Shown one piece after another: positions 44,060 to 53,612 of a DNA stretch of 64,000 bases (position 1 is the stretch's first letter; every line of letters begins with the position of its first letter). Location of the stretch: positions 1,302,001-1,366,000 of the forward strand of contig NZ_CP137642.1 in NCBI RefSeq assembly GCF_033472595.1. The letters run 5' to 3'. Below the pieces are notes generated by a model. That model ran no database searches. It was not told the origin of the DNA and was given only the letters and a program-made list of their open reading frames with translations. Source of the stretch: Methanoculleus receptaculi. Its GTDB lineage: Archaea > Halobacteriota > Methanomicrobia > Methanomicrobiales > Methanoculleaceae. The translations under genes and the position numbers were made by a program.

Positions 44060-45226
44060 ATGGATGTCGCCCGGCTCGCCTCATCGTTGATCCGGATCCG
44101 GAGCGAGAACCCGCCGGGGAGCACGACCGAGATCGTTGCGTTCATCGCGGAGTTTCTTGACTCGCTCGGGGTGAAGAACCGGATCGTCTCCAACTCTGAT
44201 GGGCGGGACAACCTGGTCACTACCGAAGCCAGCCCACAACTCCTCCTCTGCGGTCACGTAGATGTTGTTCCGGCCATTCCGGATGACTGGCTCTACGATC
44301 CCTTCAGCGGCACGATTGCCGATGGATATGTCTGGGGGAGGGGCGCTACGGATATGAAGGGCGGTTGTGCCGCACTCCTTGTTGCCTGCCGGGATCTCAT
44401 CGAGAGCGGTGTGGAGCCGAATGTCCAGTTTGCCTTTGTCTGCGACGAGGAGACCGGGGGTGAGCATGGCATCCGGTCGCTGCTTGCAGAGGGTCTGCTC
44501 AAGCCGCGTGAGTGCCTGATCGCAGAACCGACACCGCACACCAGCCCGGCGATCGGGCAGAAGGGTCTCTACCGGCTTGATATTTCTTTTCGCGGTACAC
44601 CTGGCCACAGTTCCCTCTACCCGCTGGTCGGGAGAAGCGCCATCATGGCGGCGTTCGATCTCTTGGGCTACCTGCGGGAGGTTCATGCCCATCAGTTTCC
44701 GGTCGATGAAGACCTGCAGCCGCTAATAAGCCAGTCTGCCGCGCTCTTTCGCGAGATCTTCGGGATCGAGGGAGGGGATAGCATCCTGACACGGGTGATG
44801 TTCAACCCGGGGCGGATCGAGGGTGGTGAGAAGGCAAACATCGTGGCGGAGCAGTGCCGGATGGACCTCGATATACGGGTGCCGTGGGGGTGCCTTCTCG
44901 AAGACCTCCGGCGCGGTATCGCCGAACATGCTCCCGATGCGGTGGTACGCGAGGTGGACGTGGCGGAACCAACCCTGACGCCGCCTGGCGCCCGGGTTGT
45001 CCGGACGGTCTGTGCCGAGGTGGAGCGCGTCCATGGAACGGCGGCGCCGTTCCTGCAGTGGGCTGCAAGCGACGCGAAGTACCTCAGGGACGAGGGGTTC
45101 GATGTTGTGGAGTACGGCCCGGGGGAGATCACGACGCTGCACGCGGTGGATGAGCGGGTGTCAATAGAACAGCTTGAGCGGGCGGTGGATGTATACCGTG
45201 GGGTAATCCGGGCATACTCGGGGTGA
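44060..45226 (+). CDS. M20 family metallopeptidase (ArgE/DapE-like)
   Basis: The product is a 388-residue zinc hydrolase of the M20 family. The metal ligands are H-x-D in LLCGHVDVVPAIPDDW, the bridging D in WGRGATDMKGG, the catalytic EE in FVCDEETGGEHG and EP in CLIAEPTPHT, and a final His in ITTLHAVDERVS. The family includes succinyl-diaminopimelate desuccinylase (DapE), acetylornithine deacetylase and peptidases; the substrate cannot be fixed. Methanogens usually make diaminopimelate by DapL, so a DapE role is not assumed. It overlaps nothing and ends at a gap of about 200 bp. Confidence 0.88.
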   Translation: MDVARLASSLIRIRSENPPGSTTEIVAFIAEFLDSLGVKNRIVSNSDGRDNLVTTEASPQLLLCGHVDVVPAIPDDWLYDPFSGTIADGYVWGRGATDMKGGCAALLVACRDLIESGVEPNVQFAFVCDEETGGEHGIRSLLAEGLLKPRECLIAEPTPHTSPAIGQKGLYRLDISFRGTPGHSSLYPLVGRSAIMAAFDLLGYLREVHAHQFPVDEDLQPLISQSAALFREIFGIEGGDSILTRVMFNPGRIEGGEKANIVAEQCRMDLDIRVPWGCLLEDLRRGIAEHAPDAVVREVDVAEPTLTPPGARVVRTVCAEVERVHGTAAPFLQWAASDAKYLRDEGFDVVEYGPGEITTLHAVDERVSIEQLERAVDVYRGVIRAYSG

Positions 45227-45432
45227 GGGGGATTGGGGAGTGGCGCGGGTGATTATTGATGATAGAAGAGGAAACTGCCAGGGGGGTACACCCTGAGTGC
45301 GCGCCATTCCCGGCGAGTTTATGAGTGCCCCAAATGGATGTTCCGACACATTTCGGTAACACTGCCATTTATTTTGGGTGATCGCGCAAACACGATCTGC
45401 CACTGTTGATCGTTTGTTCACCCTGTTTTAGG

Positions 45433-46758
45433 TTATCTCGTGCTCCTCCTGATCCTTGATACCACCTGTCCAACTGCAGATCTGGTGTCATCATAGAGAG
45501 TTGGATCTGATTTTAAGATGAGAAGGATCGATGCCAGGTAGACTGCAGCATGGACCATAAAGAACGCGAGCGAACCATACCACCCGGCTGTCCCTATTTC
45601 ATTAACGTAACCCCTATTTACGTAAAGGACCCCCCAGGCAATCGGGAATTCGATGTAGACGACGGCCTGCAGCAGGTAAAACACAAGAACGTTCCTTAGC
45701 GAATCGATCAGCAGCAGAGCGTAAAATGGTGTCAGCCAGACGAGGTACTGAGGACTATGGAACTTTGTACAGAAGATCACCATAAATAGCGTGACGGCAA
45801 TGAGAACAAGCAGTCTTCGTGGATTCTCCACACCTTTGACCCATGATACAAGGATCAGCAGGAGGATTACCCCTATCATGAGAATATACATTATAAGTGA
45901 GATTATCCCTTCTGAAACTGGTATGTGCAGAACCACATAGATGAGGTTATAAAGTGTATACGTCACGGTATTGGCATATACCCCAACACCCGTTCCAGTG
46001 GCAAAGAGGAACGGTCTATACCAGTCCTGAACAAGAAGGATCATGGGGATCAGGAAGATTGCGCCACAGACAGCGGCCACCTTCAGCAGTGTAACGATCT
46101 CTGTTTTCAGTGACGTTTTGCTGGCATTGAACGGTACAAGATACGGTACTGCAATGACCGGGAACACCTTTGTGAAGAAACCAAGGATTGTTGAGATGTA
46201 ACTCCTTGCCGGCATGCCATACACTGCAGCGAACGTGCCAAGAACAAGCAGGAACGTGGGGAAAGAGTCATACTTTGTCAGTATGAAGTATGACGCCGCA
46301 AAAGCCGTTGCATAAAGGAGCGCGGCTCTGAAGGCGCGTTTACTGTCGAAGATGCGCAGTCCAATTAAGTAAACGAGGAAAAGTGTGAGGATGTCAAAGA
46401 ATGTCATGAGCACCTGAAACCCTGCCACATATACGCTGGCGTCATTGGCAATCATGGCGGGAATGAGCGGGATCAGAACCGGGATCAGAAACAAAAACGG
46501 GTATTCAACGGAAAAGTCAATGTAAGGTATCTGACCATTCAGCACGCTCATTGCGTAGCCGAAATACACCGAGATGTCAAACAGATCTACGAACGAATGG
46601 AACACCGAGGTCGTAAGGAAAAGCACCATCAATTTTGTGAAGATTGAGACGCATCCAAGAAGGAAGAGGTTGCGGATCAGGGTCGGGCGTTCGATATTGG
46701 GAATTGTCAGTCCGCAAACGGAGCAGGACGGAACTGGGCGTTTCTTCCCTTTCCTCAT
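45433..46758 (-). CDS. Membrane glycosyltransferase (GT-C type, DUF2029/GT87-like)
   Basis: The product has 441 residues with about 10-12 membrane spans. It resembles polyprenol-phosphate-sugar-using mannosyltransferases (GT87/DUF2029-like): the first loop has DISVYFGYAMSVLNGQIPYIDFSVEYPF with an Asp and Glu pair near the membrane, and later spans carry FHSPQYLVWLTPFYALLL. It has a short N-terminal CxxC segment SCSVCGLTIPN of unusual kind. It would transfer sugars at the outer membrane face. It is the first gene of a surface-glycan cluster and lies divergent from the flippase-like gene with 300 bp between. Confidence 0.8.
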   Translation of the reverse strand: MRKGKKRPVPSCSVCGLTIPNIERPTLIRNLFLLGCVSIFTKLMVLFLTTSVFHSFVDLFDISVYFGYAMSVLNGQIPYIDFSVEYPFLFLIPVLIPLIPAMIANDASVYVAGFQVLMTFFDILTLFLVYLIGLRIFDSKRAFRAALLYATAFAASYFILTKYDSFPTFLLVLGTFAAVYGMPARSYISTILGFFTKVFPVIAVPYLVPFNASKTSLKTEIVTLLKVAAVCGAIFLIPMILLVQDWYRPFLFATGTGVGVYANTVTYTLYNLIYVVLHIPVSEGIISLIMYILMIGVILLLILVSWVKGVENPRRLLVLIAVTLFMVIFCTKFHSPQYLVWLTPFYALLLIDSLRNVLVFYLLQAVVYIEFPIAWGVLYVNRGYVNEIGTAGWYGSLAFFMVHAAVYLASILLILKSDPTLYDDTRSAVGQVVSRIRRSTR

Positions 46759-47058
46759 ACGTTAATGTTTGTTTATGCACTATAAGAGAATGTCTTTTTG
46801 CATCAGACAGGGTATGGGCCACCATATAACCGAGGGGGGAGAGAAGCAGAAGTTATCTCCCTGCCAGGAGTTGCTGGATGCGCCACCTCTCCTGCCGCGA
46901 CGGTTGCATTAGTCTTTGTACTGCAGGAAGGTCTGCAATTACCCACCGGCTACAAAGAGTCTTCCATCATCCCAAAAATCGGATCTAAATATATCGTTCT
47001 AACATTTGCGCGACAGATCGACATCTTTAATCATTTTCAAAAGCAACAATTCTTTTAA
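46759..47058. promoter_or_regulatory. Divergent promoter region in the glycan cluster
   Basis: About 300 bp without a gene. On the plus strand, TAAATATATC (46986-46995) is a TATA box about 65 bp before ATG 47059, and TTTTAAATG overlaps the start itself. On the minus strand, a CTTATAGTGCATAAAC segment (about 46776-46791) is the likely promoter of the GT-C gene. No repeat copy was seen. Confidence 0.45.
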
Positions 47059-48057
47059 ATGCCCTCAAAACGGCCAATACGACTTATAGGTATCATTGGC
47101 ATTGCTGTTTTCCTGGTGATCCTTGTCAACCTCGACACCCGGGCGATCCTCACCGCTCTGCTTTCTGTCAATTATTATTACCTGATCGCAGCTCTCCTGA
47201 TCAATGGGCTGATCGTCGTCATTAAAGCAAAAAAGTGGAAGATCATCGTCGATTCCATTCGTTCGGGTTTCTCTCTGTGGCAAAGTATCATCGGTTTTTT
47301 AGTTGGTTTCTCTCTCTCCACCTTGACGCCGGCAAAGGTAGGCGATGCCGCCCGCTTCCTGTATGTTCGAGACGAGTCCTGCACCACAGGGATGGCTCTC
47401 TCAACAGTTGTTATCGACAGGATAATCGATCTGGTTCTCCTCTTTGCATTCGGGATCATCGCTATGATCGCATTCTCGCTCATCAGAGGCGTGGAGATCC
47501 TGTCCGGTGGTCTGTTGCTTGTTCTCACAGGGGCTATAATCTTCGGGATATATGCGGTCTCTCGCAAAAATTACATGAAAAAAATACTCAGGCCATTCTT
47601 TGGTATCTTTGTCCCGCCACGTTATCGTAATCAGGTTTCGGGCTATTTCAATGACTTTTATTCCGGGCTTGAACAGTTTCTGGCGTCCCGGCGTAAGGTG
47701 CTGGGGTGTGTTGCGGCAGGGATCGTGTCATGGCTATTGGCGGTGGTCTATGCAGCCCTTCTTGGAAGGGCCATTGGCATCGATGTTGGCTACTACATGT
47801 TCCTTGTGATCCCCATTATCAGTGTTGTGGATCTCCTTCCGATCAGCATCTCGGGTATTGGAACCAGGGACGCCACGCTGCTCTACCTATTTGGCATTAT
47901 CGGAATCGCTCCAGAGACGGTCGTTGCCTTTTCAATCCTATACCTGGTCTTCAGTTACTGGTTTATTGCCCTTGTGGGATTGCTTTTCTGGTTCCTCTAT
48001 CCTGTCCCGCTAGAAATGCTCAAAGAAGATGCACCCGAAACGCAGGGCGGCATCTGA
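47059..48057 (+). CDS. Flippase-like membrane protein (UPF0104/AglD C-terminal type)
   Basis: The product has 332 residues with about 8 membrane spans and matches the UPF0104/TIGR00374 family (lysylphosphatidylglycerol synthase TM-like). Such proteins occur alone or fused to glycosyltransferases such as haloarchaeal AglD. The family motif LTPAKVGDAARFLYVRDESCTTGMALSTVVIDRIIDL is present, with the later PISISGIGTRDATLLYLFG. Its role is transport or positioning of a lipid-linked sugar (inference). It lies in the glycan cluster, pointing away from the GT-C gene. Confidence 0.85.
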   Translation: MPSKRPIRLIGIIGIAVFLVILVNLDTRAILTALLSVNYYYLIAALLINGLIVVIKAKKWKIIVDSIRSGFSLWQSIIGFLVGFSLSTLTPAKVGDAARFLYVRDESCTTGMALSTVVIDRIIDLVLLFAFGIIAMIAFSLIRGVEILSGGLLLVLTGAIIFGIYAVSRKNYMKKILRPFFGIFVPPRYRNQVSGYFNDFYSGLEQFLASRRKVLGCVAAGIVSWLLAVVYAALLGRAIGIDVGYYMFLVIPIISVVDLLPISISGIGTRDATLLYLFGIIGIAPETVVAFSILYLVFSYWFIALVGLLFWFLYPVPLEMLKEDAPETQGGI

Positions 48058-48099
48058 GCGCTTCGTCTGGCCATGCCGCAGGGCAGGGTTCATCATCTC

Positions 48100-48807
48100 T
48101 TACTCTTTGCAGCCCACGATGCCCACTGCGTAGCTATAATACTCCTTGAATGGGAGGAACCTCTCAATTCTTGCAAGCTTCCTTCGGATTGGAAACGGGA
48201 TAAACTCTCTCTCGTTTGTTGCAAGCACCGGTGTTGCCTGAAGTCCAAAACACCCTGTGACATTGATCCCTGCCTCTTCAAACGTTCTCTTCAGTCGCCC
48301 CGGCGAGTAATCCTCCTCATACCCAAATTCAAACCTGTTAAACCGATAAGCAACCTCTTTTCCAAGTTTGTACCAGAGACAGAGGGTGTTTGGGACTATC
48401 ACTATTATCTGTCCTCCCCTTCGGGTGATTCTTGCCATCTCTGATAGCGCTCTGACGTTTGCAGGGTAGGGAAAGTGCTCGATCACGCCGGAGTTGTAGA
48501 CAAGGTCGCAGGTCTCGCTCCGGATAGGGATCTGGAAGATATCGCCCTGTAACGGGGTATCGCAGTTGTTTTTTGCGATACAGAGGGCGTTTGCCGAGAT
48601 ATCAAGCCCGATTGTCCTGTGTCGGGGGGAGAAGATCTGGAGTGTCTGTCCTGTGCCACATCCCGCCTCACACACCGTTGAACGTGCCGGGAGACTCTGC
48701 TCGATCCCTCGCATAAAATCGAGGTACCTGATGCTATAGTCGCTTGTGATCTGGTTTTTGCTCCAGATCCTGTCCCAGAGTTCCGCGCCACGATCTATTT
48801 CATTCAT
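48100..48807 (-). CDS. Class I SAM-dependent methyltransferase
   Basis: The product has 235 residues with the SAM-binding VCEAGCGTGQTLQIF (motif I), TIGLDISANALCIAK, GDIFQIPIRSETCDLVYNSGVIEHF and ALSEMARITRRGGQIIVIVPN. It is a Methyltransf_11-type enzyme; the substrate is not evident, but O-methylation of a surface sugar is likely from its neighbours. It lies 10 bp after the GT2 gene on the same strand and is therefore probably co-transcribed with it. Confidence 0.88.
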   Translation of the reverse strand: MNEIDRGAELWDRIWSKNQITSDYSIRYLDFMRGIEQSLPARSTVCEAGCGTGQTLQIFSPRHRTIGLDISANALCIAKNNCDTPLQGDIFQIPIRSETCDLVYNSGVIEHFPYPANVRALSEMARITRRGGQIIVIVPNTLCLWYKLGKEVAYRFNRFEFGYEEDYSPGRLKRTFEEAGINVTGCFGLQATPVLATNEREFIPFPIRRKLARIERFLPFKEYYSYAVGIVGCKE

Positions 48808-48817
48808 ATGCTTCGTG

Positions 48818-49555
48818 TTACGAGCGCCATGGCCGGTGAAAATACTTCGTCCGGACGATCTTTCTCATAATCTTCAGGTTGTTTAGAACTTCCCTTCGGA
48901 TGTTGATCTTTGATTCCCCATACCGCCGTTTATGAAGTTCAACCGGGACTTCTATCACACGGTAGCCGGAGATGAGGTACTTTGAGATTATTTCAGCGTT
49001 GATCTCGAAGTTCTCACTCTCCAGGTCCAGTTCTTTCAGGGTATCGGCTCTGTATAGCCGAAAGATCGGGCTTACACAGGTGATGGGTTGGCGCAGCAGC
49101 ATACGGTACATAAAATTGACACTTTTGCTAAAAAAGAGGCGCATTGGTGCCACCTCCTTCATAAGCCCATTCTGGAGGTATGGTGATCCGGCTACGCATT
49201 CAGGCCGTTCACGAAAGTATGCATCAAGGAGGACCGGTATATCTTCCGGTCTGAAGGTGAGATCGGCGTCCATGGTTATGATAAGGTCGGCAGAGGTGTG
49301 TGCGAATCCTGTCTTCAGCGCTGCACCCATCCCCCTATTTTTCTGGTGATGAAGCACCACCACGTTCTGACGCTTCGTCGCGATCGAACTGATCTTCTCG
49401 AGGGTCCGGTCTTTACTACCGTCATCAACGAAAATAAAGTCGATGGATATACGGTATCTCTCTGCAACCTCGTCGACAATCGGGAAAAGCTCGAGTTCGT
49501 AGTTGTCGACATTGTCTTCTTCATTATATAGGGGGACCACTATCGAGACCTGCAT
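48818..49555 (-). CDS. Glycosyltransferase family 2 (dolichyl-phosphate sugar synthase-like)
   Basis: The product has 245 residues beginning MQVSIVVPLYNEEDNVDNYELELFPIVDEV, with the GT2 metal-binding DADLTFRPEDIPVLLDAY and a TCVSPIFRLYRADTL segment. It ends with KYFHRPWRS and has no clear membrane span, so it is a soluble or peripheral dolichol-phosphate mannose synthase-like enzyme. It probably makes a lipid-linked sugar donor for the GT-C enzymes around it. ATG 49555 is chosen over an upstream in-frame start by similarity. It is followed by the methyltransferase gene at 10 bp. Confidence 0.88.
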   Translation of the reverse strand: MQVSIVVPLYNEEDNVDNYELELFPIVDEVAERYRISIDFIFVDDGSKDRTLEKISSIATKRQNVVVLHHQKNRGMGAALKTGFAHTSADLIITMDADLTFRPEDIPVLLDAYFRERPECVAGSPYLQNGLMKEVAPMRLFFSKSVNFMYRMLLRQPITCVSPIFRLYRADTLKELDLESENFEINAEIISKYLISGYRVIEVPVELHKRRYGESKINIRREVLNNLKIMRKIVRTKYFHRPWRS

Positions 49556-49637
49556 AACCGTTACTCTTAGCTTATCATATTTCACAGGAGAGTATATCAT
49601 CGATCTGTTTTAATCCATCCCCGTTCCACAAATATTG

Positions 49638-50720
49638 ATGAGGATTGCGATCATTCTCGGCACACGCCCAGAAATAGTCAAGATGTCGCCGGTGATACGT
49701 TCATGTCTTGCAAGATCCGTTGATTTTTCAATCATTCACACCGGTCAGCATTACTCATACGAGATGGATCGGATCTTCTTTTTCGAACTCAAACTTCCAG
49801 ACGCCGCATACAACCTCGAGGTTGGTTCCGGAACGCACGCTGCACAGACAGCGCGCATGCTGACCGGTCTTGAGCAGATCCTGCTTGAGGATCCCCACGA
49901 TGTCGTGCTGGTCCAGGGTGATACTAACACAGTGCTTGCCGGGGCTCTGGTAGCCGCAAAACTTGGTGTTCCTCTGGGTCATGTCGAGGCTGGACTGAGG
50001 AGTTATGATCGTTCGATGCCAGAGGAGATCAACCGGGTAGTTGCCGATCACTTGAGCGATCTCCTTTTTGCACCGACGGAGACGGCTGCCTCCAACCTGA
50101 GAAAAGAAGGAAGGCCTGACCCGGCAATATTCGTAACAGGTAATACCGTTGTCGACGCTGTTTTCCAGAACCTCTCTCTCGCTGCAGGGGATGAAACTAT
50201 CTTTTCAAGGCTCGGCATTGAGAAGGGTGGCTACATCCTTGTCACCGCACACCGACAGGAGAACGTAGACAGGCGGGAGAACCTTGCCGGTATACTGAAG
50301 GGTATTGAACACGTAGCCAACTATTTTGGCGTCCCGGTTCTCTACCCGATTCATCCCCGCACAAGAAAGATGGTTGAGCGGTTTAACCTCCGGGTTCCGG
50401 ATAACCTCCATCTCATTGAGCCCCTCGGATATTTCGATTTCCTCCTTCTTGAGGCCTCGGCGCAACTTGTCCTGACCGACTCTGGAGGCGTCCAGGAAGA
50501 ATGTTGCATCCTCAAGACTCCGTGTGTGACGATGAGGAAGAACACAGAGCGTCCCGAAACGGTCGCTGCAGGAGGCAATATACTTGCAGGGACGGATCCA
50601 GAGGCTATACTCTCCGCTGCGAGGGCGATGGTTCTCAGGCCAAGGACCTGGGAGAACCCCTTCGGCGATGGAAGATCGGGCGATAGAATCGTCAGGCATC
50701 TCCAGAAGAAATTTGCCTGA
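49638..50720 (+). CDS. wecB: UDP-N-acetylglucosamine 2-epimerase (non-hydrolysing)
   Basis: WecB converts UDP-GlcNAc to UDP-ManNAc, a precursor of surface glycans. The 360-residue enzyme has the start MRIAIILGTRPEIVKMSPVI, the substrate-binding VLVQGDTNTVLAGALVA, HVEAGLRSYDRSMPEEINR, VTAHRQENVD and LTDSGGVQEECCILKTPCVTMRKNTERPETV. All signature motifs of the family are present. ATG 49638 and the upstream TTG 49635 are both possible. It lies between two oppositely oriented glycosyltransferase genes. Confidence 0.94.
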   Translation: MRIAIILGTRPEIVKMSPVIRSCLARSVDFSIIHTGQHYSYEMDRIFFFELKLPDAAYNLEVGSGTHAAQTARMLTGLEQILLEDPHDVVLVQGDTNTVLAGALVAAKLGVPLGHVEAGLRSYDRSMPEEINRVVADHLSDLLFAPTETAASNLRKEGRPDPAIFVTGNTVVDAVFQNLSLAAGDETIFSRLGIEKGGYILVTAHRQENVDRRENLAGILKGIEHVANYFGVPVLYPIHPRTRKMVERFNLRVPDNLHLIEPLGYFDFLLLEASAQLVLTDSGGVQEECCILKTPCVTMRKNTERPETVAAGGNILAGTDPEAILSAARAMVLRPRTWENPFGDGRSGDRIVRHLQKKFA

Positions 50721-50818
50721 TGGTGGTGAGTTGGTCGCGCATGTTATGGGTTGCACGCGAAGTAGATGTGGAACAGGAGAAAATCCGGTGAGGGCACGCA
50801 GGGTTGACCGGTGATCCG

Positions 50819-51934
50819 TTACACGTTCTTCCAGGTGAAGTGTCGGTTGACCATGAAGTTCCAGGCAAACGCTGCAAAGATCCCGGCAAGGTTCGCGATG
50901 AGGTAGTAAATCCCTCCAACCTCTACAAGGAGGTAGAGTATCAGCATATTGATGGCAAGCCCGCCCATCGAGACCACCTGGAACGAGACAAACCGGTGGA
51001 GCCTCCTCGTAAACCTGAGCCTCCCTCCAGAATTAAACGTCCAGAGATCGTTCCATATAAAGTTGTTCACGATCGAGGTCTCGATCGCGAACGCCGCTGA
51101 GACGAGGTAATAGAGGCCTGCAACCTCCGTCAGAACATAAAGAAGTCCCATGTTGACAAAGATACCCGAGAGCCCGACAACCCCGAACCTGAGAATCTTT
51201 GTCCACTCCGTCCAGACTGGACCGGTGCGGTGTGTGACCGAAAACCAGATAATGCCGCAGCACTGCCGGAGGTAATCAAGCATCGTCTCCAGCCGCAGTT
51301 TACTCTCCCCCTCCGCGCGGTCTCTGAAGACAAATGGGATCTCGACAAATGAGCGCCATCGGCCCTTGCCGAGGACCTCCATCAGGATCTTGTAACCCCT
51401 CGGTGCGAGAGGGGCTCTATCCACGACCTCTCGGCGCACGGCAAAGAAACCACTCACAGGGTCGGTGATCTCCGGAAATAGTACACGCCCGAACGCGGTG
51501 GCTCCCAGAGATATAATCCGGCGTTTGATTGGCCATTCCTCGATATCCCCACCCTTCATGTACCTGCTCCCGATGGCTATATCCGCCCCGCCACGTATAG
51601 CCTCGTAAAACCTTGGGATAAGTTCTGGCGGGTGGGAAAAGTCAGCGTCGATTACCAGGAGGATATCCGACCGAGCTGCCCTGAACCCATCTACGACCGA
51701 CTGGGATAGGCCATGGTCGTTCATCCGCACTATCAGGCGCACATTCTCACACCGCCTAACGATATCCTGCACGATCGGGATGGTGCGGTCATTTGAGTTG
51801 TCATCCACCACCAGGATCTCTGCCTGGATCCCGTTCTTCGAGCAGACATCGTTGACAGCACCGATAATGGCGGCGATGTTCTCCTCCTCGTTAAAGGTCG
51901 GGATGATCACCGAGAGGTTATAGCGTTCGCTCAT
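50819..51934 (-). CDS. Dolichol-phosphate mannosyltransferase fused to GtrA-like domain
   Basis: The product has 371 residues. Residues 1-230 form a GT2 domain (LSVIIPTFNEEENIAAIIGAV, LLVIDADFSHPPELIPRFYEA, IAIGSRYMKGG) of the polyprenol-phosphate mannose synthase type. Residues 240-370 form a four-span GtrA-like domain (LRFGVVGLSGIFVNMGLLYVLTEVAGL, WNFMVNRHFTW). GtrA-like domains help flip or anchor lipid-linked sugars. ATG 51934 (MSERYNLS) is chosen since the frame's extra N-terminal 30 residues are unlike the family. It lies 10 bp after the GT39 gene, on the same strand. Confidence 0.9.
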   Translation of the reverse strand: MSERYNLSVIIPTFNEEENIAAIIGAVNDVCSKNGIQAEILVVDDNSNDRTIPIVQDIVRRCENVRLIVRMNDHGLSQSVVDGFRAARSDILLVIDADFSHPPELIPRFYEAIRGGADIAIGSRYMKGGDIEEWPIKRRIISLGATAFGRVLFPEITDPVSGFFAVRREVVDRAPLAPRGYKILMEVLGKGRWRSFVEIPFVFRDRAEGESKLRLETMLDYLRQCCGIIWFSVTHRTGPVWTEWTKILRFGVVGLSGIFVNMGLLYVLTEVAGLYYLVSAAFAIETSIVNNFIWNDLWTFNSGGRLRFTRRLHRFVSFQVVSMGGLAINMLILYLLVEVGGIYYLIANLAGIFAAFAWNFMVNRHFTWKNV

Positions 51935-51944
51935 GATGACCTCG

Positions 51945-53480
51945 TTAGGCCGACCTGAAGAGGTATATCCCCATGCGCTGCCCAACGAACTCTGTATTCT
52001 TATCAAGCCAGACCAGAGCCTCACCCGTGGGGTCGACGGCGAGTATATCAGCCGTTACCACGTAGAACGCACGCCGGTCGGAATATTGTTCCCGGATTGC
52101 ATCGAGGTCTTCCCCGGTATTTGCTCCGAGTTCGATCGTCCCATCGGTGGCGTTGCTGTAGTAGTAGTCGAGCGGCTGTGACATGTAAGGCGGCAACACG
52201 ACAATGAGATCGCCCTCTACCGTCATACCCGCGAGTTCCTCGGAAAACCCACGCCAGTCGTTCTTCTGCGGTGTCGTGTAGTAGGTTGCAAGGAACGGCG
52301 TGCTGATCAGGAACACACCAATGATTGCAAGGTATATTGCTCGCTTATCCCGAACAAGAGCATAGAGCGCTGGATACGATGATGCTATGCCGATGAAGTA
52401 GACCGGCAGAAGGTAGATGAGGTAACGCGGGATCATCGGCATCCTTGAGGAGAGGAGGAGGCTTGCTGCCAGCGGGAGGATCATCAGGAAAACGAGCAGG
52501 AGCGATCCATTTCTGTCCTCGCGCCATGTTGAGATGACACCGACCAGGAAGAGAAAGATGAACAACACCATGATCAGGTCGTTGAATCCCGATATCTGGA
52601 GCAGGGTTTGATATATAACGCTGGCACCCTGAATGCCATAGGTCGGGGCTGATGATGTTCTCACCAGGAATAGGTTGGTCGTAACGACGAGCAGAGGAAG
52701 CGTAGCTAAGATGAACACAATGATCGAGAGTGCTATACCTCGTACGTTCCGGAGATCTCTCCTGATCTCCCCCACCCGGCTGATCAGCGCGTGCAGGACA
52801 AGTACTGCGACTGGCACAAAAGCGTAGAAGTGCATCCAGAAAGCGATCGCTGAGAAGATCCCGAAGATAACCCAGGAACGTGTCTCGTTCGACCGGTATG
52901 CCTTTATGTAGAAGAGCAGCGCCAGGGAAAAGAAGAAGAGCATCGGCGCGTATGCCCGGGCCTCCTGCGAGTAGAAGATATGGAAGGGTGAGAAGGTGAG
53001 GAGCGCTGCTGCAAGGAGTCCGACGTTTTTATCGCGGAACTCCTTCCCGATGAGGTATATGACGGGGATCGTCAGGACGCCGAGGAGCGCGGGGAGAAAC
53101 CTGAGCACAAACTCGCTCTCTCCGAAGAGGATCATGCCGTGCTCCAACCAGTAGAATAGTGGCGGGTTGAACTCTCCAGCAGCGACGCTTGCCCAGATCT
53201 CACCCACCGACTGCCGGGCGAACGTGAGGGTTGTGGCTTCGTCGAGCCAGAGGGAGTTCCCACCAAGGTTATAGAACCTGAATATAAACCCTACAAACGT
53301 CAGCCCGATGAGGATCTGGAGATACCTGGACGTCCTGATCGCCGTCACGACCTTATCAAGCGGAGAGACGCCTGAGGGTGCAGGTGAGGTGATTCCGGCA
53401 TCGAGATCACCTTTATCGTCCTGCCTCCCGTGTGCCGGGCTTACTGTTTTCTTTCCTTTCTTCCCCTGCTTTTTGCTCAT
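51945..53480 (-). CDS. GT39/PMT-like membrane glycosyltransferase
   Basis: The product is about 511 residues with a Lys-rich cytosolic N-terminus (SKKQGKKGKK), about 11-13 membrane spans and a C-terminal soluble domain. The first loop has the GT39/ArnT-type acidic motif NLGGNSLWLDEATTL, followed by NPPLFYWLEHGMILFGESEFVLRFLPALLG and YSQEARAYAPMLFF. Such enzymes transfer a sugar from a polyprenol-phosphate donor to protein or lipid. ATG 53480 is preferred; an upstream start would add 49 unlike residues. It precedes the GT2-GtrA gene by 10 bp. Confidence 0.88.
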   Translation of the reverse strand: MSKKQGKKGKKTVSPAHGRQDDKGDLDAGITSPAPSGVSPLDKVVTAIRTSRYLQILIGLTFVGFIFRFYNLGGNSLWLDEATTLTFARQSVGEIWASVAAGEFNPPLFYWLEHGMILFGESEFVLRFLPALLGVLTIPVIYLIGKEFRDKNVGLLAAALLTFSPFHIFYSQEARAYAPMLFFFSLALLFYIKAYRSNETRSWVIFGIFSAIAFWMHFYAFVPVAVLVLHALISRVGEIRRDLRNVRGIALSIIVFILATLPLLVVTTNLFLVRTSSAPTYGIQGASVIYQTLLQISGFNDLIMVLFIFLFLVGVISTWREDRNGSLLLVFLMILPLAASLLLSSRMPMIPRYLIYLLPVYFIGIASSYPALYALVRDKRAIYLAIIGVFLISTPFLATYYTTPQKNDWRGFSEELAGMTVEGDLIVVLPPYMSQPLDYYYSNATDGTIELGANTGEDLDAIREQYSDRRAFYVVTADILAVDPTGEALVWLDKNTEFVGQRMGIYLFRSA

Positions 53481-53612
53481 CTTTATCAACAAAACTTGAC
53501 ACCGGGCGCAGATATGCATTGCTAATTGCGTTCGCCAGGGGAATAAGAGCGCCCTCTCATCCGCGGGATGATTGATAAAGACATATATACCCTGCTGCGC
53601 AATCCCTTTGCG

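Noticed and set aside
44060-45226. M20 peptidase as DapE, completing the lysine pathway with dapA, dapB and asd
   Set aside because: The M20 family has many substrates, the gene is 10 kb from dapAB, and methanogens normally use DapL, so the specific name is not justified.
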